Of a stretch of 64,000 nucleotides of DNA, positions 1 to 8,089 are shown piece after piece; the first letter of the stretch is position 1, and each line of letters opens with the position of its first letter. The stretch is from Maritimibacter sp. (lineage in GTDB: Bacteria > Pseudomonadota > Alphaproteobacteria > Rhodobacterales > Rhodobacteraceae). Both the position numbers and the translations under genes were made by a program. The notes under the pieces are model-generated. The model ran no database searches, was not told the origin of the DNA, and saw only the letters and a list, made by a program, of their open reading frames with translations. The stretch covers positions 434,001 to 498,000 of the forward strand of contig CP051232.1 in NCBI GenBank assembly GCA_017792445.1, in the 5' to 3' direction.

Positions 1-177
1 GTGCCCCGACCCGCCGCCCGAGACCAATGCCACTTTCGAGCGGTCCCAGTCGGTCCGCACCACCGCGCGAATATGCGGGTAGCCGTCCAGCCGCGCCAGC
101 CTACCGCCGGAACATGCAATTAGGCCGTCCACCGCCTCGTTAACGATGTCTTCCTTGCTGTTCATAAATAGGGTCAT
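1..177 (-). CDS. dhaK: Dihydroxyacetone kinase subunit DhaK-like, N-terminal fragment (runs off the window edge)
   Basis: Only the first 59 codons are present. The reading frame on the minus strand ends in VALVSGGGSGH at the window edge, the glycine-rich segment typical of the DhaK/Dak1 kinase domain, preceded by a helical N-terminus with IVNEAVDGLIA. The family phosphorylates dihydroxyacetone or related short ketoses such as erythrulose. The ATG at 177 is preferred over the in-frame ATG at 183 because GGAG lies about six bases ahead of it. It follows the last ATPase gene of the ABC operon by about 11 bp, so it is probably the first catabolic gene of that operon. The assignment rests on a short segment, and the true substrate could be another triose or tetrose. 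Confidence 0.72.
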   Translation of the reverse strand, partial: MTLFMNSKEDIVNEAVDGLIACSGGRLARLDGYPHIRAVVRTDWDRSKVALVSGGGSGH

Positions 178-188
178 CGTCATCTCCT

Positions 189-1184
189 TCAAAAGGCACG
201 CGCGCCGGTGGCGTCGAAGTAATAGGGGTTCTCGGGGCGGATCTTCAGGGTCTCGCCCGCCTTCAGTTCGGTGTGGGCGTCGGTGACCGTCACCACGTCG
301 TGATTGCGGAACCGCAGGTGCAGCCGCGTCTGGTCGCCAAGATGCTCGACCCGCACGACCTCGCTGTCGTGGCCCTCGCCTTGCCGGATTTGCTCTGGCC
401 TCAGCCCGATCCACTTGGTGCCCGGAGGCGCGGCGCCGAAAATGTCGGCGGGCAGGATGTTGATGCGCGGCAGCCCCAGCCGACCGGCGGCGTAGATACT
501 GACCGGCGTCTCGTAGACCTCGCGCGGGGTGCCGAACTGGATCAGGCGCCCCTGCTCCAACACGCCGACATGAGTGGCCATGGTCATCGCCTCGATCTGG
601 TCGTGGGTGACATAAAGAAAGGTCGCCCGCGACTCGGACTGGATCGACTTCAACTCGACCCGCAGATCGGCGCGCAGCTTGGCATCAAGCGAGCTGAGTG
701 GTTCATCCATCAGGAACACCGCCGGGTCGCGCACCAAAGCGCGGCCGATCGAAACCCGTTGCATCTCGCCGCCAGACAGCGCGGTCGCCTTGTTGTCCAG
801 CTTGTGCGAGATCTGAAGCATCTCGGCGACGCGACCGACCTTGCGGGTGATGTCGTCCGCTGGCGTGTTCAACAGCGGTGATTTCAGCGGGAAGGCAAGA
901 TTGTCGCGGACCGTCATGTGCGGGTACAGCGAGTATTGCTGGAACACCATCGCCACGTTGCGCTGCGCCGGGGTCAAATCGGTAACATCGCGCCCGCCGA
1001 TGGAAACCTCACCGCCATCGGGCGCGTCGAGGCCGGAGATAAGGCGCAGAGTCGTAGTCTTGCCCGCACCCGTCGGGCCGAGAAGCACGACGAAAGCGCC
1101 ATCCGGCACGGTCATCGACACATCGTCCAAGGCCAACGTCGCGCCGAACCGTTTGGTGATGTTGCGCAGGGTGACTTCAGCCAT
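189..1184 (-). CDS. ABC transporter ATP-binding protein, UgpC/MalK type (second ATPase of the operon)
   Basis: This is a 331-residue cytoplasmic ATPase that energises carbohydrate or polyol import. Walker A GPTGAGKT lies at about residues 36-43, the Q-loop at FQQYSLYPH, the signature LSGGE at 136-140, and Walker B ends in MDEP near 160. A C-terminal TOBE/MalK-like regulatory domain follows, with GLRPEQI. The ATG at 1184 is chosen because it gives the family-standard N-terminus (MAEVTLRNI) and overlaps the preceding gene's stop by 8 bp, indicating translational coupling. Longer upstream starts would lie inside the neighbour. Having two different ATPases in one operon suggests a heterodimeric motor. 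Confidence 0.93.
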   Translation of the reverse strand: MAEVTLRNITKRFGATLALDDVSMTVPDGAFVVLLGPTGAGKTTTLRLISGLDAPDGGEVSIGGRDVTDLTPAQRNVAMVFQQYSLYPHMTVRDNLAFPLKSPLLNTPADDITRKVGRVAEMLQISHKLDNKATALSGGEMQRVSIGRALVRDPAVFLMDEPLSSLDAKLRADLRVELKSIQSESRATFLYVTHDQIEAMTMATHVGVLEQGRLIQFGTPREVYETPVSIYAAGRLGLPRINILPADIFGAAPPGTKWIGLRPEQIRQGEGHDSEVVRVEHLGDQTRLHLRFRNHDVVTVTDAHTELKAGETLKIRPENPYYFDATGARAF

Positions 1185-2274
1185 GAGCCAGCACTCCTTC
1201 ATTCCCGGCGGACCTAAGCGCGCGGGTCGTTTCGGCATCGAACAGCGTGATCTTGCGGGCGTCGAAGCGCAGGCCGGTCGTCTCTCCCTCGGTCACGCGC
1301 TGGTGCGAGGGGATGCGGGCCTTAACCTCGCCGTGGTCGGTGCGCAGCGTGACGATCTGCGTGGTGCCAAGGTATTCGGTCGCCACCACCTTGGCGCGCA
1401 GCCCGGCGTCGGTTTCCAGATGCACATGCTCGGGGCGGACGCCCAGCGCGATGCGGCCCGTCGCGCCCTCGCGCGTGGTGGGCACGGCGAAGCTGGTGCC
1501 GTCCAGCACCTGCGTCTCGGTCCCCTGCTCGACCGTACCGTCAAAGTGCAGCACGTTCATCGGCGGCGAACCAAGAAAGCCCGCCACGAACAGTGTCGCG
1601 GGCCAGTCGTACAGATCCTGCGGCACGCCGAACTGCTCGACGACGCCGTGGTTCATCACGACGATCTTGTCGCCCATCTGCATCGCCTCAAGCTGGTCGT
1701 GGGTCACGTAAACGGTGGTCGCGCCCATCCGGTCGTGCAGCGCGCGCAGTTCCTCGGCCATGTGCTCGCGGAACTCGGCATCCAGCGCGCCAAGCGGTTC
1801 GTCCATGAAGAACGCTTTCGGTTCGCGTACGATGGCGCGGCCCAGCGCGACCCGCTGGCGGTCACCACCGGACAGCCCGCCGACCGGCTTGTCGAGAATG
1901 TCGGAAATCCCCAGCAGGCGCGCGATCTCTTCGACTTTCTCGCGGGTCTTCGCCCGCGAAAGGCCCTGACTGCGCAGCGGATAGCCGATGTTGGCGCGGA
2001 CGTTCATGTGCGGGTACAGCGCGAACATCTGGAACACGAAGGCAATGTCGCGCTGGCTGGCGCGGCGGCCGCCGACTTCTTCGCCGTCGATGTAGATCTC
2101 GCCACTGGTGGGCAGTTCCAGCCCTGCCATCATGCGCAGCGTCGTGGTCTTGCCACAGCCCGAGGGGCCCAGCAGCATGAAGAACTCGCCATCCTCGATG
2201 GTGAAGGTAGAGGCCTGAACCGCCGTGAAGGCGCCGAAGTCCTTGCGAAGGCTTTCTATCCGGATCTGGGCCAT
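1177..2274 (-). CDS. ABC transporter ATP-binding protein, UgpC/MalK type (first ATPase of the operon)
   Basis: A 365-residue ATPase with Walker A GPSGCGKT at residues 36-43, Q-loop FQMFALYPH, signature LSGGD at 134-138 and Walker B FFMDEP ending near 160. The C-terminal half carries a TOBE-type domain (GVRPEHV). It is a clear paralogue of the ATPase encoded just downstream and overlaps its start by 8 bp. The start lies 3 bp after the stop of the small membrane protein gene. Both ATPases probably couple to the two permeases encoded upstream. Paired ATPases occur in the rhizobial glycerol transporter (GlpS/GlpT), but the substrate here is not proven. Confidence 0.93.
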   Translation of the reverse strand: MAQIRIESLRKDFGAFTAVQASTFTIEDGEFFMLLGPSGCGKTTTLRMMAGLELPTSGEIYIDGEEVGGRRASQRDIAFVFQMFALYPHMNVRANIGYPLRSQGLSRAKTREKVEEIARLLGISDILDKPVGGLSGGDRQRVALGRAIVREPKAFFMDEPLGALDAEFREHMAEELRALHDRMGATTVYVTHDQLEAMQMGDKIVVMNHGVVEQFGVPQDLYDWPATLFVAGFLGSPPMNVLHFDGTVEQGTETQVLDGTSFAVPTTREGATGRIALGVRPEHVHLETDAGLRAKVVATEYLGTTQIVTLRTDHGEVKARIPSHQRVTEGETTGLRFDARKITLFDAETTRALRSAGNEGVLAHG

Positions 2275-2277
2275 GGC

Positions 2278-2496
2278 TTACTCCGGGAAGTGGCTGACGA
2301 TCAGGAACATCACGGTTCCGGTCAGGGTGACGATGAAGGAATAGGTGAAGGCGACCATTACGAAGGGCTGCATCATCATGACGACGCCCAGCCCGATCAG
2401 GATCGAGGCCGCCATTTCCCACGGGCCACGCCGGAAGAAGCGCGGCGCGGGGCGGTCGGCGGGGGTCGTTTCGGGGTCGAGGGAAGGCAGGCTCAT
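2278..2496 (-). CDS. Small two-helix membrane protein embedded in the sugar ABC operon
   Basis: A 72-residue protein with a proline-rich cytosolic N-terminus (residues 1-26) and two hydrophobic stretches, about 28-48 and 50-68. It overlaps the upstream permease stop as ATGA (start 2496, stop of the permease 2493-2495) and ends 3 bp before the first ATPase, so it is locked into the operon. The size and position recall the small membrane protein found in some polyol or glycerol ABC operons of alphaproteobacteria. I do not recognise a specific family. It may be an accessory subunit of the permease complex, which is inference from context only. Confidence 0.8.
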   Translation of the reverse strand: MSLPSLDPETTPADRPAPRFFRRGPWEMAASILIGLGVVMMMQPFVMVAFTYSFIVTLTGTVMFLIVSHFPE

Positions 2497-3431
2497 TTGC
2501 GGACCGCTCCGAATGTGATGCCCCGCAGCAGGTGCTTGCGCAGCAGGATGGTGAAGACGACGACCGGCAGCAGGAAGATCGTGGCGCCGGCGGCGACCGC
2601 GGGCCAGTCCTGCCCGCCGACGCCGATGATCGTCGGGATGAAGGGTGGCGCGGTCTGGGCCGTGCCAGAGGTCAGCAGCACCGCGAAGGCGTATTCGTTC
2701 CAAGCGAAGATCAGGCAGAAGATCGCGGTGGACGCGATGCCGGTCGCGGCCTGCGGCAGCACGACCTTGTAGAAGGCCTGAAACCGCGTGTAGCCGTCGA
2801 TCAGCGCGGCCTCTTCGTACTCGCGCGGGATCTCGTCGATGAAGCCCTTCAGCAGCCACACCGCCAGCGAAAGGTTCACCGCGGTGTACAGCATGATCAT
2901 GCCGGCATGGGTGTCGCTGAGGCCCAGCGCCCGGAACATCAGGAAGATCGGGATCGCGACGGCGATGGGCGGCATCATCCGGGTCGACAGGATGAAGAAC
3001 ATCAGGTCGTCCTTCAGCGGGATGCGAAAGCGCGAGAAGGCGTAGGCCGCGAGCGTGCCGAGAAAGACCGACAGGAAGGTCGAGACGAAGCCGATGATCA
3101 CCGAGTTCATGAACCGACCGCCGAACCGCGAGGGACCTGCGATCACCATGTCGTACTTGCGCACGATCTCTTCGTACCAGGTCTGCGGCGGGTTCGCGGC
3201 GAGGAACTCGGCGGTTTGCCGGGTCCGGGTGGTGAACAGGTTGACGTAGCCTTCCAGCGTCGGCTCGAAGAAGATCTTCGGCGGATAGGCGATGGCGTCG
3301 GATGGCGATTTGAAGCCGGTGGCGATGATCCACAGAAGCGGCAGCAGCGTGATGACCGCGTATCCCACGACCAGCGTTCCGGCGACCCACTTCTGCGTGC
3401 GGGAGGCTGCGATGACGGAAAAGTCGCTCAT
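2493..3431 (-). CDS. Carbohydrate ABC transporter permease (MalG/UgpE type)
   Basis: A 312-residue inner-membrane permease of the MalG class. An N-terminal helix at about 17-38 is followed by a roughly 70-residue periplasmic loop and five further helices. The EAA loop, which contacts the ATPase, reads EYEEAALIDGYTRFQAFYKVVLP. The ATG at 3431 overlaps the upstream permease stop (ATGA), and the 3' end overlaps the next small gene in the same way. It works with the MalF-type permease upstream, the binding protein encoded first in the operon, and the two ATPases. Confidence 0.93.
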   Translation of the reverse strand: MSDFSVIAASRTQKWVAGTLVVGYAVITLLPLLWIIATGFKSPSDAIAYPPKIFFEPTLEGYVNLFTTRTRQTAEFLAANPPQTWYEEIVRKYDMVIAGPSRFGGRFMNSVIIGFVSTFLSVFLGTLAAYAFSRFRIPLKDDLMFFILSTRMMPPIAVAIPIFLMFRALGLSDTHAGMIMLYTAVNLSLAVWLLKGFIDEIPREYEEAALIDGYTRFQAFYKVVLPQAATGIASTAIFCLIFAWNEYAFAVLLTSGTAQTAPPFIPTIIGVGGQDWPAVAAGATIFLLPVVVFTILLRKHLLRGITFGAVRK

Positions 3432-4375
3432 CTCTCTTTCACCTTGTTCAGCGCTTTCACGTAGATCGAGGCCAGCCCGAACACCGTGACGAAAAGGATG
3501 ATCGCGTAGGCCGAGGCATAGCCCGTTCGCCACTTCTCGAACGCCTCGCGCTTGAGGTTGATGGACGTAAGCTCGGTGGTCGAGCCCGGCCCGCCGCCAG
3601 TCAGCTGGACCACGAGGTCGAACATCTTGAAGTTCTCGATGCCCCGGAACAGCACCGCCAGCATCAGGAAGGGCAGCACCATCGGCACGGTGATCGTCCA
3701 GAACTGCCGCCACGGGGACGCGCGGTCGCATTCCGCCGCCTCGTAGATCGAGGTCGGGATCGACCTGAGACCGGCAAGGCAGATCAGCATCACGAAGGGC
3801 GTCCACATCCACGTGTCGACGATCACGATGGCCCAGGGCGCAAGCGAGACCTCACCGATCATGGAAAAGCTGGACGGATCCACCCCCGAGAAGAAGCTGA
3901 CCACATAGTTGAACAGGCCGATCTGGGGTTGGTACAGGAAGGTCCAGAAGTTCCCCACCACCGCCGGCGACAGCATCATCGGCAGCACGATGATCGTGGT
4001 CCAGAAGTTGTCGCCGCGGAATTTCTTGTTGATCAGCCACGCGAGCGCGAAGCCGATCAGCACCTGCAGCACGATGGTCCAGATCAGGAAATGCGCGGTG
4101 GCCTGCATCGTCTGCCAGATATCCTCGTCGGTGAGGATGCGCTGGTAGTTGCGAAGCCCGACCCATTCGACCTCGGCGTTCGGGCGGTTCACGCGGTAGT
4201 TGGTGAAGCTCAGCCGGATCGTCCAGATCAGCGGGAAGATATTGACCGCGAGCAGCAGGAAGATCGTCGGGGCGACGAAGATCCACGCAATGGCCCGGTC
4301 CGATAACCCCCGCACCCTGCGGGCGAGTTTAGGGGGCGTGGCCGCGGCGGCACGCTCGATTGCACTGTTGGACAT
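3428..4375 (-). CDS. Carbohydrate ABC transporter permease (MalF/UgpA type)
   Basis: A 315-residue permease with six predicted helices, the first at about 28-50 (IAWIFVAPTIFLLLAVNIFP). A periplasmic loop contains the WVGLRNYQRIL segment that is common in UgpA-type permeases. The cytosolic EAA loop is SIYEAAECDRASPWRQFWTITVP. It sits between the solute-binding protein gene (106 bp upstream, separated by a hairpin) and the second permease, which it overlaps by 4 bp. It forms the heterodimeric translocation pore together with that permease. Confidence 0.93.
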   Translation of the reverse strand: MSNSAIERAAAATPPKLARRVRGLSDRAIAWIFVAPTIFLLLAVNIFPLIWTIRLSFTNYRVNRPNAEVEWVGLRNYQRILTDEDIWQTMQATAHFLIWTIVLQVLIGFALAWLINKKFRGDNFWTTIIVLPMMLSPAVVGNFWTFLYQPQIGLFNYVVSFFSGVDPSSFSMIGEVSLAPWAIVIVDTWMWTPFVMLICLAGLRSIPTSIYEAAECDRASPWRQFWTITVPMVLPFLMLAVLFRGIENFKMFDLVVQLTGGGPGSTTELTSINLKREAFEKWRTGYASAYAIILFVTVFGLASIYVKALNKVKER

Positions 4376-4407
4376 GATGCCTCGCCAGGGAAGTTTTTGG
4401 TGGGCAC

Positions 4408-4434
4408 GGAGCGGCTGGGAGTGCTGGCCGCTCC
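4408..4434 (-). promoter_or_regulatory. Intercistronic hairpin downstream of the binding-protein gene
   Basis: A perfect 8-bp inverted repeat (GGAGCGGC / GCCGCTCC) with an 11-base loop lies between the binding-protein stop (4482) and the first permease start (4375). It has no U-run, so it is not a full terminator. Hairpins at this position commonly protect the binding-protein mRNA from 3' decay and lower expression of the membrane components. That role is inferred here. Confidence 0.5.
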
Positions 4435-4481
4435 GCGCGGGGTCGCGGGGGCGCCGAGTGCTGGCCCGGCGCGCGCCCGCC

Positions 4482-5801
4482 TCAGATCTTTCCGTCGTCC
4501 TCGAAGACTTCGGTCCAGTCCTCGACCAGCCCGTCGAGCGCTTCCTGCGCGGTGCCGTTGCCGGCGATCACGAAGTCATGCACCCGGTCCTGCATCGCCA
4601 GCAGAAGCGAGGCGTAGGACGGTTCGGCCCAGAAGTCCTTTACGATGGCCATCGAGTCGAGGAAGGTCTGCGCATAGGGCTGGCTGGTCGCGAAGTCCGG
4701 ATCCTCGACCACGGCTTTCAGCGCCGAGTAGCCGCCAAGCTCCCACCATTTCGCCTGAATTTCAGGCTGCGCGAACCACTTGATGTACTCCAGCGCCGCA
4801 TCCTGGCTGTCGGAGTAGGACACGACAGAGATCCCCTGCCCGCCCAGCTGAGCGTAGTGACCACCCGGGCCTGCGGGGTTCGGGAAGTAACCCGACTTGC
4901 CGCCGCCGACGTTCGGGTCGGCCTCGACGCCCGGCCAGATGAAGGCGAAGTTCATCTGCAGCGCCACCTGCCCCGATTTGTAGGCATCGATGTTCTCGGA
5001 CATGTACCAGTCCGACGAACCCGGCGGGGTGCAGCAGTCGTAGAGCTCTTTGTAGAACTCCAGCCCCTCGGCCACCTCGGGCGCGTTGACCACGCCGTCC
5101 AGCTTATAGGGTTCGTCGGCGGTGCCGTAGGTCAGGCCATAGTTGTACAGCGCGTTGGTGACGCCCATGGTGATGCCTTCGGATCCGCGCTCGGTGTAGA
5201 TCGCGGCGCCGTAGACGGTCTTGCCGTCGATCTCGCGGCCTTGGAAGAATTCAGCGATGTCCTTCAGCTCGGCCAGCGTTTCCGGCACGCCAAGCTCGCG
5301 GCCGTATTTCTCGCTGAACTCGGCCTGAAGCTCTGGCATCTCGAACCAGTCCTTGCGGTAGGTCCAGCCGACCACGTCACCGAAGGCCGGCAGCGCCCAG
5401 TAGTTCGGGGTGCCCTTCGGCCATTCGGAATATCCCGCCACGGTGGCCGGGATGAAGTCGTCCATTGTGATCCCTTCGGCCTCGAAGAAATCGTTCAGCT
5501 TGATGTAGTGGCCGCTTTCGGCGGAACCGCCGATCCACTGGCTGTCGCCGATCATCAGGTCGCACAGCTGGCCGCCCGAGTTCAGCTCGTTCAGCATGCG
5601 GTCGGCGAAGTTGGGCCACGGCACGAATTCGAACGACATCGTGTGGCCCGACTTCGCTTCGAAGTCCTTGGACAGTTCGATCAGGGCGTTGGCCGGATCC
5701 CAGGCCGCCCAACACAGCGTCAGGTCGTCGGCGCTGGCCGTCTGGGCTCCGGCGAAAAGCGCCCCGACCGCCGCGGACATCAATGCAATGCGCGTCTTCA
5801 T
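4482..5801 (-). CDS. ABC transporter periplasmic solute-binding protein (extracellular family 1, sugar or polyol)
   Basis: A 439-residue secreted protein. Residues 1-24 form a Sec signal (MKTRIALMSAAVGALFAGAQ, cleavage near ASA-DD). The mature part begins DLTLCWAAWDPANAL and carries the family-1 fold with KSGHTMSFEFVPWPNF and the WALPAFGDVVGW region. The ATG at 5801 is chosen because GGGGAGGAG lies just upstream and it begins the signal peptide. The longer frame would run through the operator boxes. It is the first gene of the ABC operon and captures the substrate for the permeases encoded downstream. The substrate is unknown; the adjacent dhaK and LacI-type repressor favour a sugar alcohol, ketose or tetritol. 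Confidence 0.92.
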   Translation of the reverse strand: MKTRIALMSAAVGALFAGAQTASADDLTLCWAAWDPANALIELSKDFEAKSGHTMSFEFVPWPNFADRMLNELNSGGQLCDLMIGDSQWIGGSAESGHYIKLNDFFEAEGITMDDFIPATVAGYSEWPKGTPNYWALPAFGDVVGWTYRKDWFEMPELQAEFSEKYGRELGVPETLAELKDIAEFFQGREIDGKTVYGAAIYTERGSEGITMGVTNALYNYGLTYGTADEPYKLDGVVNAPEVAEGLEFYKELYDCCTPPGSSDWYMSENIDAYKSGQVALQMNFAFIWPGVEADPNVGGGKSGYFPNPAGPGGHYAQLGGQGISVVSYSDSQDAALEYIKWFAQPEIQAKWWELGGYSALKAVVEDPDFATSQPYAQTFLDSMAIVKDFWAEPSYASLLLAMQDRVHDFVIAGNGTAQEALDGLVEDWTEVFEDDGKI

Positions 5802-5868
5802 CTGAATCTCCTCCCCATGTTCGGTCGCTGCCTCCCTGCTGCGACTCGCTTGGTGAAACAAAGCTAAC

Positions 5869-5884
5869 TGAGGTACGTGCCTCA
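5869..5884. promoter_or_regulatory. Putative LacI-family operator box 1
   Basis: The sequence TGAGGTACGTGCCTCA is a near-perfect palindrome (TGAGG arms around ACGT) with the central CG typical of LacI/PurR-family operators. It lies 68 bp upstream of the binding-protein start and 108 bp upstream of the lacI-type start. An identical copy follows at a centre-to-centre distance of 30 bp, about three helical turns. Confidence 0.7.
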
Positions 5885-5898
5885 GAGCAATTATTTTC

Positions 5899-5914
5899 TG
5901 AGGTACGTGCCTCA
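5899..5914. promoter_or_regulatory. Putative LacI-family operator box 2
   Basis: An exact second copy of TGAGGTACGTGCCTCA in the divergent promoter region. The 30-bp phasing with box 1 would place two repressor dimers on the same DNA face. The natural ligand-responsive regulator is the LacI-type protein encoded at 5992, which would then repress both the transporter operon and itself. Confidence 0.7.
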
Positions 5915-5991
5915 AATAGTTTGCATTCCGGCCGAAAACTTCCGATTAAGAAGACTAAGACCACCAGGAAATCGCCGGGTACGGAGAGAAA

Positions 5992-7035
5992 ATGCGCCCT
6001 ACTACCAAAGACTTGGCCAAAGCCGCAGGCGTCAGCCTTGCCACGGTCGACCGGGTCTTGAACCGCCGCCCCGGCGTGCGGAAGGAAACCGTAGAGGCCG
6101 TCACCGCCGCGATTGAAGAGATTGGTTTCGAGCGGAATATCTCTGCCGCGAACCTTGCCCGAAGCCGTCGCTACCGCTTCGAATTCCTGCTTCCGACGGC
6201 GGGCGACCAGTTCCTTGAGACGCTCGTGTCACGTATTGAAGAGGCGCGCGCCGCCTTTGCCGCCGAGCATACCGAGGTGGGCTTTCGCCGCATCCTCAGC
6301 GACGATCCGCACCAGATCGCGGCGCACCTTGCCCGGCTTGGACCGGAAGACACCGACGGCATCGCCATCATGGCCCCCGAAGCGCCGCAGGTCCGCGACG
6401 CCACGCATCGCCTGTTCGAACGCGGCGTGAAGGTCGTGCAGTTCGTGGCCGGTCAGCTTGGCGGGCCTGAAGTGGATTTCGTGGGGGTCGACAACAACGC
6501 GGCGGGCGCCACCGCCGGGCGGCTGATGGGCAAATTCTGCGGCGGCCGGACTGGCCGCATCCTTGTCATCGCCGACACTATGAATGCCCGCGATAACGTC
6601 GAGCGGCGGCAAGGGTTCGACCGCATCCTGACCGCCGACTTCCCGGACCTGTCGGCGCTGCCTTCCGTCGAAACACATGGCGACCCCGCAAGGACGCGCC
6701 GGATCGTGGGCAACCTGTTCGAGAATTTCCACGACATCTCAGGTGTTTACGTTCTGAGCTCCGAGACCCGCGTCGCGCTGGAGGCGGTGGCCGCGGCGAC
6801 CGACCTGCGCCAAACGCAGGTGATCGCGCACGAACGGACGGCGTTCAACGTGAACAAGCTGCGCAGCGGCGAGCTGGACGCGGTGATCGCCCAGAACCCC
6901 GGCCACCTTGTCCGCAGCGCGATCCGGGTGCTTCGCGCGCGGTGCGACGGGCGCGAGCCCATAGCCTCGCAGGAAGAAATCCGGATCGAGATCCTGATCC
7001 GCGAGAATCTCGGGCAGGCCGCCGACCGGACCTAA
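5992..7035 (+). CDS. LacI-family transcriptional repressor
   Basis: A 347-residue regulator. The N-terminal LacI helix-turn-helix is intact (TTKDLAKAAGVSLATVDRVLNRR, residues about 4-26, with the hinge NISAANLARSRR near 46-57). A periplasmic-binding-protein-like ligand domain follows (VDFVGVDNNAAGATAGRLM). The ATG at 5992 has GGAG about five bases upstream. It is divergent from the ABC operon and its stop overlaps the convergent CBS gene by 2 bp. It probably represses the transporter operon through the paired boxes at 5869 and 5899 until the imported sugar or its phosphate binds. Confidence 0.93.
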   Translation: MRPTTKDLAKAAGVSLATVDRVLNRRPGVRKETVEAVTAAIEEIGFERNISAANLARSRRYRFEFLLPTAGDQFLETLVSRIEEARAAFAAEHTEVGFRRILSDDPHQIAAHLARLGPEDTDGIAIMAPEAPQVRDATHRLFERGVKVVQFVAGQLGGPEVDFVGVDNNAAGATAGRLMGKFCGGRTGRILVIADTMNARDNVERRQGFDRILTADFPDLSALPSVETHGDPARTRRIVGNLFENFHDISGVYVLSSETRVALEAVAAATDLRQTQVIAHERTAFNVNKLRSGELDAVIAQNPGHLVRSAIRVLRARCDGREPIASQEEIRIEILIRENLGQAADRT

Positions 7036-7553
7036 CCGACGATCAGCTGCTTCAATTGCAACGCCTCGTATTCCAACGCGGTCAGGCGATAGTTCACCAC
7101 GTCCCCGATCGAGATCATCGCGATCATCTGCCCGGCCTCGACCACCGGCAGGTGGCGGAACCGGCCGTCGGTCATCTTGCGCAGCACCTGCACCAGCGAA
7201 TCCTGTGGGCTGGCCGTCTGCACCGTTGTCGACATCAGATCGGACACCGGCTGCGCCATGGTGCTGTCGGGCGCATCCGCAAGCCGCCTCACGATGTCGC
7301 GCTCGGACAGGATGCCAACAAGATCGCCTTGCGGGCTTTTGACCGGCAGGGCGCCGATCCGATGGTCGCGCAGCTTCTCCACGGCGGTCGCCACCGTATC
7401 GTCGGGCGCGATCCAGAACAGCCCCTCTCCCTTCCCGGCCAGCACGTCGGCGACCGTCGCCTGTGCGGCGGACAGGTTCGTCTGTAGCGACTGGCTGGTG
7501 GTTTTCTCCGGCGTGTCCAGATCGCGGGTCTTCGGCGTGTACGAGGCAGGCAT
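7032..7553 (-). CDS. CBS-domain protein
   Basis: A 173-residue cytosolic protein with two CBS motifs: residues about 28-90 (TVADVLAGKG...LVGILSERDIVRRLAD) and about 98-160 (PVSDLMSTTVQTASPQDSL...MIAMISIGDVVNYRL). Stand-alone CBS pairs usually bind adenine nucleotides and act as energy or redox sensors. The ATG at 7553 is preferred because GGGAG lies upstream; the longer frame adds 25 atypical residues. It converges on the LacI gene. No partner domain is fused, so its target is unknown. Confidence 0.88.
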   Translation of the reverse strand: MPASYTPKTRDLDTPEKTTSQSLQTNLSAAQATVADVLAGKGEGLFWIAPDDTVATAVEKLRDHRIGALPVKSPQGDLVGILSERDIVRRLADAPDSTMAQPVSDLMSTTVQTASPQDSLVQVLRKMTDGRFRHLPVVEAGQMIAMISIGDVVNYRLTALEYEALQLKQLIVG

Positions 7554-7631
7554 GGCGTTCTCTCCCTTGGGTAGGTACAGGGTATTGCAAAACGCGGCTG
7601 CGTAAATGTTTTCCGACAGGAAGGGCAAAAC

Positions 7632-7814
7632 TTGACCGATCTTGCGCTTTCACCGGCCCTGGCGACAGCACTGTTCGTGGTCGCCTGTCTTGCCGGCTAT
7701 CGCTATCGGCGGGTTTGGAAGGCCGAAGGGCCGCGCAGCCAGTTGTGGCTGTTCGGCCTGATCGCGGCGATCTCTTTGCTGGTTTTGGGATTCCTGCCGA
7801 TCACCGGCGTCTGA
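7632..7814 (+). CDS. Small membrane protein of unknown function
   Basis: A 60-residue hydrophobic protein with two likely helices, residues about 7-24 and 38-57. Translation would begin at TTG 7632, preceded by a strong Shine-Dalgarno-like AGGAAGGG six bases upstream, which is why I keep it despite its size. It lies convergent to nqrM with a 3-bp gap and divergent from the CBS gene. Position suggests a possible link with the NQR maturation genes, but there is no recognisable domain. Confidence 0.6.
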   Translation: MTDLALSPALATALFVVACLAGYRYRRVWKAEGPRSQLWLFGLIAAISLLVLGFLPITGV

Positions 7815-7817
7815 GGC

Positions 7818-8057
7818 TCAGCCCGCCCGCTGTTCGGCCTGATCCAGCATCTTGCGCGCGCGGGGGCATTCCATCCGCTCGCGCAGCGGGCTGTCCGGGT
7901 CGATTTCCCGTTTGCAGACCAGACACTTGTCAGCGCCCTCGACGGAGTTCAACCCGCCACAGCTGCCCTTAATCGTGCGGCCGTTCAGGATGACGCCAAG
8001 CGCCATCCCGCCCATCACCAGCATCAGCAGTCCGAAAGCAAGAATGAAGGTCGTCAT
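7818..8057 (-). CDS. nqrM: Na+-NQR maturation protein NqrM
   Basis: A 79-residue membrane protein of the DUF539/NqrM family. One N-terminal helix (residues about 3-24) is followed by a soluble tail with four cysteines at 33, 45, 48 and 64 (KGSCGGLNS, KCLVCKREIDP, MECPRA). NqrM is needed for assembly of active Na+-translocating NADH:quinone reductase, probably in delivery of the iron centre held by NqrD/NqrE cysteines. It lies 32 bp downstream of apbE on the same strand, so the two maturation factors form one unit divergent from nqrABCDEF. Confidence 0.93.
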   Translation of the reverse strand: MTTFILAFGLLMLVMGGMALGVILNGRTIKGSCGGLNSVEGADKCLVCKREIDPDSPLRERMECPRARKMLDQAEQRAG

Positions 8058-8089
8058 CGGGATACCCCGTGTCCGGTTTCAGCGTCGCG

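Noticed and set aside
841-2772. 643-codon open frame on the plus strand opposite the two ATPase genes
   Set aside because: It is antisense to well-supported ATPase genes and its product is Arg/His-rich and low in structure, as expected for shadow frames in GC-rich DNA.
4200-5867. 555-codon plus-strand frame opposite the sugar binding protein
   Set aside because: The opposite strand encodes a complete binding protein with signal peptide and ribosome site; the plus frame has no domain-like pattern.
5921-5949. A possible -35/-10 pair (TTGCAT and GATTAA, 17-base spacer) ahead of the lacI-type gene
   Set aside because: Only three of six bases match the -10 consensus, and many similar pairs occur by chance; not reported as a promoter.
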